A stretch of 64,000 nucleotides of DNA from a gamma proteobacterium SS-5 (GTDB lineage: Bacteria > Pseudomonadota > Gammaproteobacteria > Chromatiales > Chromatiaceae): positions 1,612,001-1,676,000 of the forward strand of contig CP032508.2 in assembly GCA_009497875.2 (NCBI GenBank). The letters are read 5' to 3'. Position 1 is the first letter of the stretch; each line of letters opens with the position of its first letter. Position numbers and translations under genes: made by a program. Below, piece after piece: positions 7,273 to 17,828 of this stretch. A model generated the notes under the pieces. It did no database searches. It worked only from the letters and a program-made list of their open reading frames with translations, and was not told the DNA's origin.

Positions 7273-8261
7273 CAGCTGGTCTCCACCAGGATACGCCCAC
7301 GGGCCTGACCTGCGAGCAGTTCTTCGAAGGCACCGGGCAGGTCTTCCAGGGGGATGACACGGGTTACCAGCTGTTCCAGCAGGGGGCGGTCGAGCTGTTC
7401 GCTGAGCCGTTGCCAGACGTGCTGACGCAGCGCCATGGGGCATTCCACCGAGTCGATGCCGAGCAGGCCGATGCCGCGCAGGATGAAGGGCATCACCGAG
7501 CTGGACAGGCCCATGCCGGCCGCCATGCCGATGCTGGCGACTGTGCCCCAGGGCTGGATCTGCGGCAGCAGGCCGGCCAGGATGTCGCCGCCGAGGCTGT
7601 CGATCAGCCCACCCCAGCAGGCCTTGTCCAGGGGGCGCTGGCTCAGGGGCAGCTGGTTGCGGTCGATCACCTGGCTGGCCCCCATCTCCATCAGGCGCTG
7701 GCGCTGGTCCTCCTTGCCACTCACGGCCACTACCTCATAGCCATTGCGCGCCAGCAGGGCGATGGCGATACTGCCCACGCCGCCACTGGCACCGGTGACC
7801 AGCACCGGCCCCATCTCCGGGGTCTGGCCGTTTTGCTCCATGCGCTGCAGGGCAAGGCCCGCGGTAAAGCCGGCCGTGCCCAGGGCCATGGCCATGAAGG
7901 GGCCAAGGCCGGGGGGCAGGGGTACCAGCCAGTCGGCCGGCAGGCGCAGGTAGCGGCCATAGCCGCCATCATGGCTGACCCCCAGGCCGTAGCCGGTGGC
8001 CAGCACCGGGTCACCGGGCTGGAAGCGGGGGTCGCTGGATTCGACGACATCGCCGGCGGCATCTATGCCACCGGTGATGGGGAAGTGGCGCACCACCTTG
8101 CCCTGCCCGGTGCCGGCCAGGGCGTCCTTGTAGTTGACGCTGGAGAAACGGCATTCCAGCAGTACCTCCCCGGCCATGAGTTGCTCCGTTTGCAGCGTTT
8201 CCACGCCGCTGTGATAGCCCTGGGCGTCATTGTGGATGCGAAATGCCTTGAATTGGTTCAT
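7272..8261 (-). CDS. acuI: YhdH/AcuI-type quinone oxidoreductase (acrylyl-CoA reductase family)
   Basis: A 329-residue zinc-independent medium-chain dehydrogenase of the YhdH/YhfP group, cytoplasmic and NADPH-dependent; characterised members reduce acryloyl-CoA to propionyl-CoA. Residues 30-110 form the GroES-like domain (SSVNYKDALAGTGQGKV, FPITGGIDAAGDV), and the nucleotide-binding fold follows with VLVTGASGGVGSIAI at about 152. VAVSGK near 178 is the start of the second strand, where NADPH selectivity is set. The C-terminus LLAGQARGRILVE is typical of the family. It is a single gene convergent with the EF-hand gene. The gene symbol rests on family resemblance; the substrate is not proven. 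Confidence 0.85.
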   Translation of the reverse strand: MNQFKAFRIHNDAQGYHSGVETLQTEQLMAGEVLLECRFSSVNYKDALAGTGQGKVVRHFPITGGIDAAGDVVESSDPRFQPGDPVLATGYGLGVSHDGGYGRYLRLPADWLVPLPPGLGPFMAMALGTAGFTAGLALQRMEQNGQTPEMGPVLVTGASGGVGSIAIALLARNGYEVVAVSGKEDQRQRLMEMGASQVIDRNQLPLSQRPLDKACWGGLIDSLGGDILAGLLPQIQPWGTVASIGMAAGMGLSSSVMPFILRGIGLLGIDSVECPMALRQHVWQRLSEQLDRPLLEQLVTRVIPLEDLPGAFEELLAGQARGRILVETS

Positions 8262-8625
8262 GCTGGGGTCCTCTTTAGCTTGGGCCAGATCGGTTTATGG
8301 GCAGCGAAATCGTGAACAAAATTGCAAAAAACTGGGGTCGCAAAGGGCGCGACGAAGCGCAGAGCACGCAGAGTTTGCGTGGGTGGCCTTTAGCTAATGG
8401 GCATGGAGCGACCCCACAGCTATCTGAGCCAGGTGTGGGGCACCCCGCAACATGACATCTGTCGCGTCCCGAGTCCCGACCCCCGCAGCTGCCAAGGTAA
8501 TGTGTCATGCTCCGGGCTGTCGCTGCCCGCCCCATGGGCGTCAGGCTGCATGGTGCCATTTGTAATCCGGCCGGTCACCCCCCATATTGGTGCCTGCTTC
8601 TGAATTCTTTGCTGAGGAACCCATC
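8262..8625. other. Gene-free 364-bp gap with repeat remnants
   Basis: No credible gene. It holds a short copy of the GCAGAG-type heptamer repeat (about 8340-8385) and a GC-rich stretch with the start of the dispersed GGAGCG-type repeat (8403 on) and two CCCGAGT-like heptamers near 8468. The divergent promoters of the oxidoreductase and fmdB-type genes must lie here, but I cannot point to a clear -35/-10 pair. Confidence 0.5.
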
Positions 8626-8952
8626 ATGCCTTTTTATGATTACCGTTGCGAGGCCTGTGGCCACGCTCTTGAGGTGCTGCAGAAGATCAGCGATCCGCTG
8701 CTCACCGACTGCCCGGAGTGCGGCCAGCCGACCCTGAAGAAACAGCTTACCGCGCCGGTGTTTCGCCTCAAGGGCGGCGGCTGGTACGAGACCGATTTCA
8801 AGTCCGGCAACAAAAAGAACCTGCACGACTCGGGCAAGGAGGACAAGCCCAAGGCGGATAAGGCGGACAAGGTCGATAAACCGGCCGACAAGGCCAAGCC
8901 TGAGGCGAAGTCGGCGAAGAAGGAGCCAGCCCCCGCTGCCGCTGCCTCATGA
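8626..8952 (+). CDS. FmdB-family zinc ribbon protein
   Basis: A 108-residue small regulator-like protein of the FmdB/CxxC_CxxC_SSSS family. The N-terminal 42 residues form a zinc ribbon with CEACG and CPECG cysteine pairs separated by about 20 residues; LKGGGWYETDFKS follows, as in most members. The last 45 residues are a lysine/alanine/proline-rich tail (KADKADKVDKPADK repeats), probably disordered. The true start is the ATG at 8626, which gives the family's MPFYDYRC N-terminus. It overlaps the next gene by four bases and commonly lies just upstream of a DUF502 gene and aspS in this class of bacteria, as here. Its biochemical role is unknown. Confidence 0.88.
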   Translation: MPFYDYRCEACGHALEVLQKISDPLLTDCPECGQPTLKKQLTAPVFRLKGGGWYETDFKSGNKKNLHDSGKEDKPKADKADKVDKPADKAKPEAKSAKKEPAPAAAAS

Positions 8953-9575
8953 AACGCTATCTGGTCGCCGGGCTGCTGGTCTGGTTGCCCCTGGGGGTGA
9001 CCCTGCTGGTGGTGCGTCTGCTGGTCAACTGGCTGGACGGGGTGATGCGTCTGCTGCCGCCGCAGTATCAGCCGGAGCAGCTGCTCGGTTTCCATATCCC
9101 TGGGCTTGGCGTGGTGCTGACCGTGCTGGTGGTGCTGGTCACCGGCATGTTGGTGGCCAATTTCTTCGGCCGCAAGCTGGTCGCCCTGTGGGAGCGCCTG
9201 CTCTCGCGCATCCCCCTGGTGCGCTCGGTCTATTCCGCCTCCAAACAGCTCACCGAAACCCTGTTTGCCGACAGCGGCCAGAGCTTTCGGCAAGTGGTGC
9301 TGGTGGAGTTTCCCCGCCGGGAGAGCTGGACCCTGGCCTTTGTCACCGGCCACGAGGCCGGTGAGGTGGCGCGCCTGCTGGGCCGTGACCTGGTCAATCT
9401 CTATGTGCCCACCACGCCCAATCCCACCAGTGGCTATTTCATCATGGTGCCGCGCATGGATGTCATCGAGCTGGACATGAGCGTGGATGATGGCCTCAAG
9501 GCGATCCTCTCCATGGGCGCGGTGATGAGCCCGGATAAGGCCTGCGCCCTTGCGGAGAAGGCGGTTAAACCTTAA
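8949..9575 (+). CDS. DUF502 family inner-membrane protein
   Basis: A 208-residue DUF502 protein. Two hydrophobic helices are clear: residues 3-25 ([19 protein letters not shown]) and 55-78 ([20 protein letters not shown]). They are followed by the conserved [29 protein letters not shown] stretch and a soluble C-terminal domain containing [16 protein letters not shown], which is diagnostic. The function is not established. It overlaps the fmdB-like gene by four bases (ATGA) and lies 79 bp ahead of aspS, a conserved neighbourhood in gammaproteobacteria, so the three are probably transcribed together. Confidence 0.9.
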   Translation: MKRYLVAGLLVWLPLGVTLLVVRLLVNWLDGVMRLLPPQYQPEQLLGFHIPGLGVVLTVLVVLVTGMLVANFFGRKLVALWERLLSRIPLVRSVYSASKQLTETLFADSGQSFRQVVLVEFPRRESWTLAFVTGHEAGEVARLLGRDLVNLYVPTTPNPTSGYFIMVPRMDVIELDMSVDDGLKAILSMGAVMSPDKACALAEKAVKP

Positions 9576-9654
9576 TATCCAGCCCCTTTCTGCGGTATGT
9601 CCGCGGCTTTTTCAAACGCCTTCTTTTCCAGACACAACCAGGGTAACCAGTACC

Positions 9655-11445
9655 ATGCGCAGCCATTATTGCGGCGAAATCAACGCCAGCCACCTCGATG
9701 AAACCGTTGAACTCTGCGGCTGGGTCAATCGCCGCCGCGATCATGGCGGGGTGATTTTTATCGATCTGCGCGATCGTACCAGCCTGGTGCAGGTGGTCTA
9801 TGACCCGGACCTGCCGGAGGTCTTTGCCAGCGCCGAGCAGGTGCGTAACGAATTTGTGCTGCGCATCAAGGGCCGCGTGCGCCGCCGCCCCGAGGGCACA
9901 GAGAACCCCGACCTGGCCAGCGGCGAGATCGAGATCCTGGGCAAGGAGCTGGAGATCCTCAACCGCGCCGACACCCCGCCGTTCCAGCTGGACGAAGACG
10001 ATATCAACGAGGAGCTGCGCCTGCGTCACCGTTACATCGACCTGCGGCGGCCGCTGATGCAGCAGCGCATCCTGCTGCGCGCCCAGGTCACCCGGCTGCT
10101 GCGTCGGTTCCTGGATGACAACGGCTTTCTCGATATCGAAACCCCCATGCTCACCCGCGCCACCCCCGAGGGCGCGCGGGACTATCTGGTGCCCAGCCGT
10201 ACCCATGCGGGCAAGTTCTTCGCCCTGCCGCAGTCGCCGCAGCTGTTCAAGCAGCTGCTGATGATGTCGGGCATGGATCGTTACTACCAGATCACCCGCT
10301 GTTTCCGCGATGAAGACCTGCGCGCCGACCGCCAGCCGGAGTTCACCCAGCTGGATATAGAGACCTCCTTCATGGACGAGCAGCAGATCACCGAGCTGAT
10401 GGAGCGGATGATCCGCGGTCTGTTCAAGGAGGTACTGGCAATCGACCTGCCCGATCCCTTCCCGCGCATGACCTATCACGACGCCATGCACCGTTATGGC
10501 TCGGATCGGCCCGACCTGCGCACCGATCTGGAACTGGTGGATGTGGGCGATCTGCTGGCCGGGGTCGAGTTCAAGGTCTTCTCCGGCCCGGCCAATGACC
10601 CCCATGGCCGCGTCGCCGCCCTGCGCCTGCCCAAGGGCGGCGAGCTGAGCCGCAAGGAGATCGACGACTACACCAAATTTGTCGGCATCTACGGGGCCAA
10701 GGGCCTGGCCTATATCAAGGTCAATGACCTGAGCCGGGGGGTCGAGGGCCTGCAATCGCCCATCCTCAAGTTCATCCCCGATGAGGTGGTACAGGCGATC
10801 ATGGCCAGAACCGCCGCCGCCGATGGCGATCTGGTGTTCTTCGGTGCCGATAAGGCGCACATTGTCAATGAATCCCTGGGTGCCCTGCGGGTCAAGCTGG
10901 CCGAGGAGCGCGGCCTGATGCACAAGCCCTGGGCACCGCTCTGGGTGGTCGATTTTCCCATGTTCGAATGGGACGAGAAGGACCAGTGGTATGCCCTGCA
11001 TCACCCCTTCACCGCGCCCAAGGAGGAAGACCTGCCGCGCCTGGAGAGCGACCCCGGCTCGGTGCTCTCCCGCGCCTATGACATGGTGATCAACGGCAGC
11101 GAGGTGGGCGGCGGCTCCATCCGTATCCACCGCCAGGAGATTCAGCACAAGGTGTTTGGCCTGCTAGGGATCGGCGATGAAGAGGCGCAGGACAAGTTCG
11201 GTTTCCTGCTCAATGCCCTCAAATACGGTTGCCCGCCCCACGGCGGCCTGGCCTTCGGCCTGGACCGGCTGATCATGCTCATGTCCGGTGCCAGCTCGAT
11301 CCGTGATGTCATGGCCTTCCCCAAGACCCAAACCGCCAGCTGCCCGCTCACCTCGGCCCCTTCGGAGGTCAGCGCCGCCCAGCTCAAGGAGCTCAACATC
11401 CGCATCAAGCTGCCCCAGCGCGAGCAGCCCCCAGAGGAGGGTTGA
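9655..11445 (+). CDS. aspS: Aspartyl-tRNA synthetase
   Basis: A 596-residue bacterial-type class IIb synthetase that charges tRNA-Asp. Order of domains: an OB-fold anticodon domain (residues 1-105, with [22 protein letters not shown]), the catalytic core starting near 140 with the motif 2 loop [18 protein letters not shown], the GAD insertion domain (about 290-420), and motif 3 near the end ([14 protein letters not shown]). The length matches the bacterial enzyme, which carries the insertion domain absent in archaeal AspRS. The start at 9655 gives the canonical [10 protein letters not shown]-terminus; longer in-frame extensions are not conserved. Confidence 0.97.
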   Translation: MRSHYCGEINASHLDETVELCGWVNRRRDHGGVIFIDLRDRTSLVQVVYDPDLPEVFASAEQVRNEFVLRIKGRVRRRPEGTENPDLASGEIEILGKELEILNRADTPPFQLDEDDINEELRLRHRYIDLRRPLMQQRILLRAQVTRLLRRFLDDNGFLDIETPMLTRATPEGARDYLVPSRTHAGKFFALPQSPQLFKQLLMMSGMDRYYQITRCFRDEDLRADRQPEFTQLDIETSFMDEQQITELMERMIRGLFKEVLAIDLPDPFPRMTYHDAMHRYGSDRPDLRTDLELVDVGDLLAGVEFKVFSGPANDPHGRVAALRLPKGGELSRKEIDDYTKFVGIYGAKGLAYIKVNDLSRGVEGLQSPILKFIPDEVVQAIMARTAAADGDLVFFGADKAHIVNESLGALRVKLAEERGLMHKPWAPLWVVDFPMFEWDEKDQWYALHHPFTAPKEEDLPRLESDPGSVLSRAYDMVINGSEVGGGSIRIHRQEIQHKVFGLLGIGDEEAQDKFGFLLNALKYGCPPHGGLAFGLDRLIMLMSGASSIRDVMAFPKTQTASCPLTSAPSEVSAAQLKELNIRIKLPQREQPPEEG

Positions 11446-11568
11446 ACCGGCACGGCCTAAGGGTCAACCGGGCTACAACTGATCGCAGGCTGCTGAAAGC
11501 TAACAGCTGGCAACTGGCCGCCGCCCCACCTTTGCGGTTACACTGCGCGATTTTCAGCGGGCAAAAGC

Positions 11569-12477
11569 ATGTGGTTTAAGAACCTTCAGATCCATCAACT
11601 CATCACCCCCCTGGGCCTGAGCCCGGAGGAGCTGCATCAACGCCTGGAAACGGCGGCCTTTCAACCCTGCGGCTCATTACAGCCGGAGACCATCGGCTGG
11701 GACCGGCCTCTGGGCCGCGATGGCCAGCTGCTCACCCATGCCGTGAATGACTGCATCATGCTCTGCGCTACCCGTCAGGAGCGCCTGCTGCCCAGCTCCG
11801 TGGTGCGCGAGGAGCTGGACGAGCGCGTGGCGGCGCTGGAGGACAAGGAAGGCCGCAAGATCGGCCGCAAGCAGAAGCTGCAGATGCGCGACGAGCTGAT
11901 TGTCGATCTCATGCCCAAGGCCTTTGTTCGCTCCAGCCGCACCTATGCCTACATCGACGAGAGCAATGGCTGGATCATCGTTGATAGCGCCAGCGCCAAG
12001 CGCGCCGAGGAATTGCTCAGCCTGCTGCGTGAGACCCTGGGCTCGCTCAAGACCCGGCCCCTGGCGGTGCGCGATGCCCCGGCCAGCGTGTTCACCCACT
12101 GGGTCAGCAACAATGCCCCGGATGACTTCCTCATGCAGGAAGAATGCGAACTGCGCGAGCCCAGCGAGGAGGGCGGCATCATCCGCTGTCGGCGTCAGGC
12201 CCTGGACAGCGACGAGATCGCCAGCCACCTGGCCGCCGGCAAGCAGGTGGTGCGCCTGGCGGTGGAGTGGAAGGAGCGCCTGTCCTGCGTGCTGGCCGAT
12301 GACCTGGTGGTGCGGCGGCTGAAGTTTCTCGATCTGGTGCAGGATCAGGTCAGCGATGCCAACCCCGAGGACGCCATCGCCCGCTTCGATGTGGACTTTG
12401 CCATCCTGGCCGCCGAGCTGCGTCTGTTCATCCCGCGCCTGCTGGAGATCTTCGGCGGTCTGGCGGAGGAGGCCTGA
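11569..12477 (+). CDS. rdgC: Recombination-associated protein RdgC
   Basis: A 302-residue RdgC, a ring-shaped DNA-binding protein that limits RecA loading and is associated with the nucleoid in proteobacteria. The family N-terminus [11 protein letters not shown] is followed by [33 protein letters not shown] with the conserved basic segment and by [23 protein letters not shown]. Length is normal. It stops one base before the aroC start codon (TGAGATG), so it is probably co-transcribed with aroC. No unusual feature. Confidence 0.95.
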   Translation: MWFKNLQIHQLITPLGLSPEELHQRLETAAFQPCGSLQPETIGWDRPLGRDGQLLTHAVNDCIMLCATRQERLLPSSVVREELDERVAALEDKEGRKIGRKQKLQMRDELIVDLMPKAFVRSSRTYAYIDESNGWIIVDSASAKRAEELLSLLRETLGSLKTRPLAVRDAPASVFTHWVSNNAPDDFLMQEECELREPSEEGGIIRCRRQALDSDEIASHLAAGKQVVRLAVEWKERLSCVLADDLVVRRLKFLDLVQDQVSDANPEDAIARFDVDFAILAAELRLFIPRLLEIFGGLAEEA

Positions 12478-12478
12478 G

Positions 12479-13570
12479 ATGTCCGGCAACAGCATCGGCA
12501 AGCTGTTCTGCGTCACCTCCTTTGGCGAGAGCCATGGCCCGGCCATCGGCTGCATTGTCGATGGCTGCCCGCCGGGGCTGGAGCTGTCAGAGGCCGATCT
12601 GCAGCGCGACCTGGACCGGCGCAAGCCGGGCTCCTCGCGCCACACCACCCAGCGGCGCGAGGCGGACGAGGTGCAGATCCTCTCCGGCGTGTTCGAGGGC
12701 CGCACCACCGGCACCCCCATCGGCCTGTTGATCCACAACACCGACCAGCGCTCCAAGGACTACGGCAAGATCGCCGAGCAGTTCCGCCCCGGTCATGCCG
12801 ACTACAGCTACACGCAGAAATACGGCTTTCGCGATTATCGCGGCGGCGGTCGCTCCTCGGCGCGGGAGACGGCCATGCGCGTCGCCGCCGGTGCCATCGC
12901 CAAGAAATGGCTGGCGCAGCGGATGGGTATCCGTATCCGCGGTCATCTGTCCCAGCTGGGGCCGATCAAGCCACGGGGCTTCGACTGGGATGCGGTGGAG
13001 CGCAATGCCTTTTTCTGGCCCGATGCCAGCCAGCTGGCCGAGCTGGAGGCCTACATGGACGCCCTGCGCAAGGAGGGCAATTCCGTCGGCGCCGAGGTGC
13101 AGGTGATTGCCGAGGGCGTGCCGCCGGGGCTGGGCGAGCCCATCTTCGACCGCCTGGATGCTGACATCGCCCATGCTCTGATGAGCATCAACGCGGTCAA
13201 GGGGGTGGAGATCGGCGACGGCTTCGCCTGCGTGGCGCAGAAGGGCACCGAGCATCGCGACGAGATGACGCCCGAGGGCTTCCTCAGCAACCACGCCGGT
13301 GGCGTGCTCGGCGGCATTTCCAGCGGCCAGAACATCATCGCCCGCCTGGCCCTCAAGCCCACCTCCAGCCTGCGTCTGCCGGGGCGCTCGGTGGATCGGC
13401 AGGGTCAGGCCGTGCAGGTGATCACCGAGGGCCGCCACGACCCCTGCGTCGGCATCCGCGCCACCCCCATTGCCGAGGCCATGCTGGCCATAGTGCTGAT
13501 GGACCACGCCCTGCGCCAGCGGGCGCAGAACGCCGATGTGGTGCGCAGCACGCCGGTGATTCCGGGCTGA
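12479..13570 (+). CDS. aroC: Chorismate synthase
   Basis: A 363-residue chorismate synthase, which converts 5-enolpyruvylshikimate 3-phosphate into chorismate using reduced FMN, the last step of the shikimate pathway. The three family signatures are present: [18 protein letters not shown] near the N-terminus, [20 protein letters not shown] in the middle, and [17 protein letters not shown] near the C-terminus. The start at 12479 follows the rdgC stop by one base and gives the normal [20 protein letters not shown] beginning; an upstream in-frame extension was discarded. Confidence 0.97.
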   Translation: MSGNSIGKLFCVTSFGESHGPAIGCIVDGCPPGLELSEADLQRDLDRRKPGSSRHTTQRREADEVQILSGVFEGRTTGTPIGLLIHNTDQRSKDYGKIAEQFRPGHADYSYTQKYGFRDYRGGGRSSARETAMRVAAGAIAKKWLAQRMGIRIRGHLSQLGPIKPRGFDWDAVERNAFFWPDASQLAELEAYMDALRKEGNSVGAEVQVIAEGVPPGLGEPIFDRLDADIAHALMSINAVKGVEIGDGFACVAQKGTEHRDEMTPEGFLSNHAGGVLGGISSGQNIIARLALKPTSSLRLPGRSVDRQGQAVQVITEGRHDPCVGIRATPIAEAMLAIVLMDHALRQRAQNADVVRSTPVIPG

Positions 13571-13585
13571 CGAGCCTGGACTTCA

Positions 13586-13735
13586 TGGGACGCAGAGGAC
13601 GCGGAGAAGCGCAGAGAGCGCAAAGGATGCAGAGATAGCAGAGATAGCAGAGTTCTAAAGGTGTTCGTGATAGAAGCAAACTACAATCCTCTGCGTGCTC
13701 TGCGCTTCTTGGCGATCTCCGCGTCCTTTTGGGCC
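13586..13735. repeat. Heptamer-type palindromic intergenic repeat
   Basis: Two arms of degenerate heptamers: GACGCAGAGGACGCGGAGAA with more copies (13586-13655) and the complementary CTCTGCGTGCTCTGCGCTTC (13688-13735), joined by about 35 bp. The RNA of either strand could fold into a long imperfect hairpin. This is one of at least five similar elements in the window. Confidence 0.85.
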
Positions 13736-13852
13736 AGGCTTCGGGGGGCAAAGCAGCTTTTGGCGCAAGACAGCATCAGGCATCCCTCCTTCTTGTCTCC
13801 GGCTGAACCCCGGCAGCTGGCCGCTGGCGGCTGCTAGAGGAACCCCGGACCC

Positions 13853-15001
13853 ATGCCCTATTGGCGCCTTTCTGGCTTTTATTTCTTCTACTTCGCCGCC
13901 CTGGGGGTGTTGGCCCCCTTCTGGGGGCTGTATCTCAAGGACCTGGGCTTTGATGCCCTGGCCATAGGCCAGCTGATGGCCATCCCCCTGGCCACCAAGA
14001 TGCTGGCCCCCTATGTCTGGGGCTGGCTGGGGGATCACCTGGAGCAGCGCATGCGCATGGTGCGCCTGGGCTCGCTACTCACCGCGCTGATTTTCATTGC
14101 CGTCTTCTTTGTTGAGTCCTTCTGGCCCCTGGCCCTGGCCATGGTGCTGTTCAGCTTTTTCTGGAATGCGGTGCTGCCCCAGTTCGAGGTGATCACCTTT
14201 CGTTATCTGGGCCAGCGGGTGGCGCGCTATGCCCAGGTTCGGGTCTGGGGCTCGGTGGGCTTCATCATCGCCGTGCTGGCCCTGGGGGTGGCGGTGGATG
14301 CCCTGGGGCCGCGCATCATCCTGCCGGTGATGCTGGCCATTTACATCGGCATCTGGCTGTCTTCGTTGCTGGTGGCGGACCCGGCCCGCCGACCGCATCC
14401 GGAAGGGCAGGGGCATATACTGCGGGTGCTGCTGCGCCCCGAGGTGTTGGCGTTTTTCCTGACCTGTTTTCTGATGCAGGCCGGTCACGGCGGCTACTAC
14501 GCCTTTTACTCCATCTACATGGAGGGCTTTGGCTACTCCAAGACCCTGATCGGCGGGCTCTGGGCCCTGGGGGTGGTCGCCGAGGTGGTGGTGTTCATCT
14601 TCATGCACCAGCTGCTGGAGCGCTTCGGTGCCCGCCAGGTGCTGCTGGCCAGCTTCTTTCTCGCCGCCCTGCGCTGGCTGCTGGTGGGGCTGTTCCCCCA
14701 ATCACTGGCGCTGATGCTGCTGGCGCAGCTGCTGCATGCGGCCACCTTTGGCACCTTTCACGCCGCCGCCATCCATCTGGTTCACCACCACTTTGTCGGC
14801 AAACACCAGGGTCGCGGGCAGGCCCTGTACAGCAGTATCAGCTTTGGTGCCGGCGGGGCCCTGGGCAGCCTGTTTGCCGGCATCATGTGGGAGGGGCTGG
14901 GCCCGCTGCTGACCTTTCTGGCCTCCAGCCTGGTCTCCCTGCTGGCGCTGGCCATTGCCTGGGTTTGGGTAAGGGATGAAGAGCGCAATGAGTTATCCTA
15001 A
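13853..15001 (+). CDS. Major facilitator superfamily transporter (PPP/HcaT-like)
   Basis: A 382-residue polytopic inner-membrane protein with about twelve hydrophobic helices. The start, PYWRLSGFYFFYFAALGVLAPFWGLYL, the WGWLGDHLEQRMRMVRLGSL loop between helices 2 and 3, and RVWGSVGFIIAVLALG near residue 123 are typical of the MFS_1-like group that includes the 3-phenylpropionate transporter HcaT and nucleoside permeases. The substrate cannot be named. It stands alone after a heptamer-repeat gap; the start codon has a GGAACCCCGG stretch upstream rather than a strong ribosome site. Confidence 0.82.
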   Translation: MPYWRLSGFYFFYFAALGVLAPFWGLYLKDLGFDALAIGQLMAIPLATKMLAPYVWGWLGDHLEQRMRMVRLGSLLTALIFIAVFFVESFWPLALAMVLFSFFWNAVLPQFEVITFRYLGQRVARYAQVRVWGSVGFIIAVLALGVAVDALGPRIILPVMLAIYIGIWLSSLLVADPARRPHPEGQGHILRVLLRPEVLAFFLTCFLMQAGHGGYYAFYSIYMEGFGYSKTLIGGLWALGVVAEVVVFIFMHQLLERFGARQVLLASFFLAALRWLLVGLFPQSLALMLLAQLLHAATFGTFHAAAIHLVHHHFVGKHQGRGQALYSSISFGAGGALGSLFAGIMWEGLGPLLTFLASSLVSLLALAIAWVWVRDEERNELS

Positions 15002-15152
15002 CACCCATGGAGCGGACAGCCAGCCCCAACATGAAGGCTTTCCTGGTCGCTCCGGGGCTTGGGGTTGCTAATATATAACTCATTGAAAAATTTATGATCT
15101 CTATATCTCTGTGGCCTAACTTAACTGAGCGATTGAGGGTTGTAGTTCAGCC

Positions 15153-16820
15153 ATGAGCCGCCTTTGCCCGTCTCGCCCCTGGTTGCCCCTGTCCCGGCTG
15201 GCGCTGCTGTGCCTGCTGTTGATGTCGTTGGCACCGCTATGGGCGGCCGCAGCCCAGGATGCCCTGCCTACCCTGCACAATCTGGTGCAGCTGCGTCAGA
15301 CCCTGCAAACAGAGCTGGATCAGCTGAGAGGGGCCCTGGCCGCCGCCGAGTCGGACACCGAAAAGGCGGAGCTGCGCAAGCGCCTGGCCAGCGTGCAGCA
15401 GGACCTGCGTACCACCCAGAACAACTTTGAGGATCTGGCCGCCGGGGTCCGGCTGGCCCGGCTGAAGGGGGAGGCGGAGGAGCCATTCAATCTGCAGCAG
15501 GAACTGCTGGCCCTGCTGCGCCCGGCGCTGGAAGAGATGAAGTCCATGACCAGCCAGATGCGCAAGAAGGCCGACCTGAAGGAGCGCATCGCCCAGTACA
15601 GCCAGCAATTGCCGCAGATTCACCAGGCCCTGGGGCAGATCCAGGAACTGCGAGATGGGGCCGGGGACGAGGCGCTGCGCCAGGCCCTGGATGCCCTGGC
15701 CGAGGCCTGGCGCACCCAACAGGCCCTGTTGGAGAGCGAGTTGCAGTCGGCGCAATTTCAGCTGCAAAGTATTCTGCAGCAGGAGGTCTCGCTCACCGAG
15801 GCCTCGCAGAATTACCTGAAAAACTTCTTCCAGAAGCGTGGCCTGTACCTGGGCATGGCCCTGTTGCTGGTGCTGGGTATTGCCCTGCTATCGCGCCTCA
15901 ATCATTACCTGTTGCGCCGCCTGGTGCCCGGATTTACCCGGCCACAGCGCAGTTTCCGGGTGCGCTTGATCGAGCTGATCCACCTAGTCGGCACCCTGCT
16001 GCTGATGGTGCTGGGGCCGATTCTGGTGTTCTACCTGGTGGAGGACTGGGTGCTGTTGAGCATCGCCATCCTGATCCTGCTCGCCCTGGCCCTGACCCTG
16101 CGCCACACCCTGCCCAGCTATGTGCAGCAGATCCAGCTGTTTCTGAATATAGGCACGGTGCGCGAGGGGGAGCGCTTGCAGCTGGATGGTCTGCCCTGGC
16201 AGGTCAAGCGCATCAATGTCTTCTGTACCCTGGTCAATCCCGATGCCAACCTGACCCAGCGCCTGCATATCGACAAGCTGGTGGGCATGCGCTCGCGGCC
16301 CTATCAGGCGGGGGATCCCTGGTTTCCCTGTCGGCAGGGTGATTGGGTGATCCTCAGGGATGGCGTGCGTGGCCAGGTGATGGGCATCAGCGAGGAGTTG
16401 GTGCTGCTGCAGGAGCGCGGCGGTGCCTGGCTGACCTACGCCACCCTGGATTTCATTGCCGCCAGCCCGCGCAACATCTCCCAGGGGTTTCGCCTGAAAG
16501 AGGTCATCGGCCTGAGCTATGGGCTGCAAAGGGCGGTGATTGGCGACATCCCAGGGCAGTTGCTGGCCTATCTGCGCCAGCGCCTGGAACAGGAGGGCTA
16601 TGCCCCCAGCCTGCGTGATCTCAAGGTGGAGCTGGGCCTGGCCAACAGTTCCTCGCTGGATCTGGTGATGATTGCCGACTTCAGCGGCGATGTGGCCGAG
16701 CTGTACGGCCGCCTGCGTCGTGTCCTGCAGCGCCTGGCCATAGAGGCCTGCGCCCAACAGGGCTGGGAGATCCCCTTCCCGCAGTTGCAGCTGCATGGAC
16801 TGGCCGATAAAAGACCTTGA
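15153..16820 (+). CDS. MscS-like mechanosensitive channel protein
   Basis: A 555-residue envelope protein. Residues 1-34 are a cleavable signal peptide (LALLCLLLMSLAPLWAAAAQ). Residues 40-225 form a long periplasmic coiled coil rich in Leu, Gln and Glu. Three membrane segments follow (about 228-248, 272-295, 298-320), then a pore-lining and beta domain resembling MscS (TLPSYVQQIQLFLNIGTVREGERLQLDGLPWQVKRI), and a C-terminal alpha/beta domain. The architecture recalls MscK/YbdG-type channels with periplasmic extensions. The beta domain differs from the canonical NLxxGxxIL sequence, so the channel role is inferred. It is a single gene with a weak ribosome site. Confidence 0.7.
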   Translation: MSRLCPSRPWLPLSRLALLCLLLMSLAPLWAAAAQDALPTLHNLVQLRQTLQTELDQLRGALAAAESDTEKAELRKRLASVQQDLRTTQNNFEDLAAGVRLARLKGEAEEPFNLQQELLALLRPALEEMKSMTSQMRKKADLKERIAQYSQQLPQIHQALGQIQELRDGAGDEALRQALDALAEAWRTQQALLESELQSAQFQLQSILQQEVSLTEASQNYLKNFFQKRGLYLGMALLLVLGIALLSRLNHYLLRRLVPGFTRPQRSFRVRLIELIHLVGTLLLMVLGPILVFYLVEDWVLLSIAILILLALALTLRHTLPSYVQQIQLFLNIGTVREGERLQLDGLPWQVKRINVFCTLVNPDANLTQRLHIDKLVGMRSRPYQAGDPWFPCRQGDWVILRDGVRGQVMGISEELVLLQERGGAWLTYATLDFIAASPRNISQGFRLKEVIGLSYGLQRAVIGDIPGQLLAYLRQRLEQEGYAPSLRDLKVELGLANSSSLDLVMIADFSGDVAELYGRLRRVLQRLAIEACAQQGWEIPFPQLQLHGLADKRP

Positions 16821-16904
16821 TGGCGCTATTGGTTTGGTGGCAGGCCATGGAGTTGTGACATAATAGCCGCCGACCGTCCATACTCTATTTGCGAAAGGGG
16901 TGCC

Positions 16905-17828
16905 ATGAAAATTCGACTATTGGCGATGCTTTTCTCATGCCTGGTGGCGCTTCCTGTTACGGCCGGGGAGGCAGACAAGTCCTTGTTGCTGGCTGCGGCC
17001 GCCGATGACATGGAGGCAGTACAGCAGGCCCTGCAGGCCGGTGCCGATGTCAACGCCCTGGGCCGCTTTGGCAATACCCCCCTGATCCTGGCGGTGGAGA
17101 ACGGCAACTTCATCATGGCCGCCGATCTGCTCGCCCATGGGGCGAATGTCAACCACGTCGCCGATGCCGGCACCACGGCCATCACCGCCTCTGCCGAGTA
17201 CGGTCATATTGAGATCATGGCCATGCTGTTGGAGCGCGGTGCCAAGCTGGACGTGCAGACCCGCGAAGGCTGGAACGCCCTGATGATCAGCGCCGACCAC
17301 GGCCTGATCGACATGGTGGAGCAATTGCTCTACAAGGGCATGGACCCCGAGGTGACCGACCGCAAGGGCAGGACTGCCCTGCAACACGCCGCGCTCAAGG
17401 GGCATCCGGACATAGTCGCCATGCTGGCGGAAAAGGGCAATGCCAAGCTGGACGTGAAAGACGCAGAGGGAGCCACGGCGCTGATGCTGGCCACGGATGC
17501 GCGCTACCCCGAGGTGGTGGATGTGTTGCTGGGGGCGGGTGCCAACCCCAACCTGACCGACCCCGACGGGGCCACCGCCCTGCACTGGGCTGCGGGCGTG
17601 GGTAGCCGAAGCATCTCCAAGGCCCTGTTGGACAAGGGTGCCAGCCTGGATCAGGCCGACGCCCAGGGCAACACGCCGCTGATGGAGGCCATAACCGCCG
17701 GCTACAGCGAGCTGGTGGCCTTCCTGTTGCACAAGGGTGCCGACCCCGATCTGCGTAACAAGGCGGGCAAATCGGCCCGCGACCTGGCCCAGCAGGCCGG
17801 CGGCAAGATAGCCGCCTTGTTTAACTAG
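16905..17828 (+). CDS. Exported ankyrin-repeat protein
   Basis: A 307-residue protein with a signal peptide (residues 1-22, MKIRLLAMLFSCLVALPVTA, cleaved near AGE) and then about eight ankyrin repeats filling the rest of the chain. Repeat hallmarks such as GNTPLILAVENGNF, GTTAITASAEYGHIEIM, GWNALMISADHGLIDMV and GATALHWAAGVGSRSI recur every 33 residues. It probably acts in the periplasm as a protein-binding scaffold. No partner is encoded next to it. A clear ribosome site (AAAGGGG) precedes the start. Confidence 0.88.
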   Translation: MKIRLLAMLFSCLVALPVTAGEADKSLLLAAAADDMEAVQQALQAGADVNALGRFGNTPLILAVENGNFIMAADLLAHGANVNHVADAGTTAITASAEYGHIEIMAMLLERGAKLDVQTREGWNALMISADHGLIDMVEQLLYKGMDPEVTDRKGRTALQHAALKGHPDIVAMLAEKGNAKLDVKDAEGATALMLATDARYPEVVDVLLGAGANPNLTDPDGATALHWAAGVGSRSISKALLDKGASLDQADAQGNTPLMEAITAGYSELVAFLLHKGADPDLRNKAGKSARDLAQQAGGKIAALFN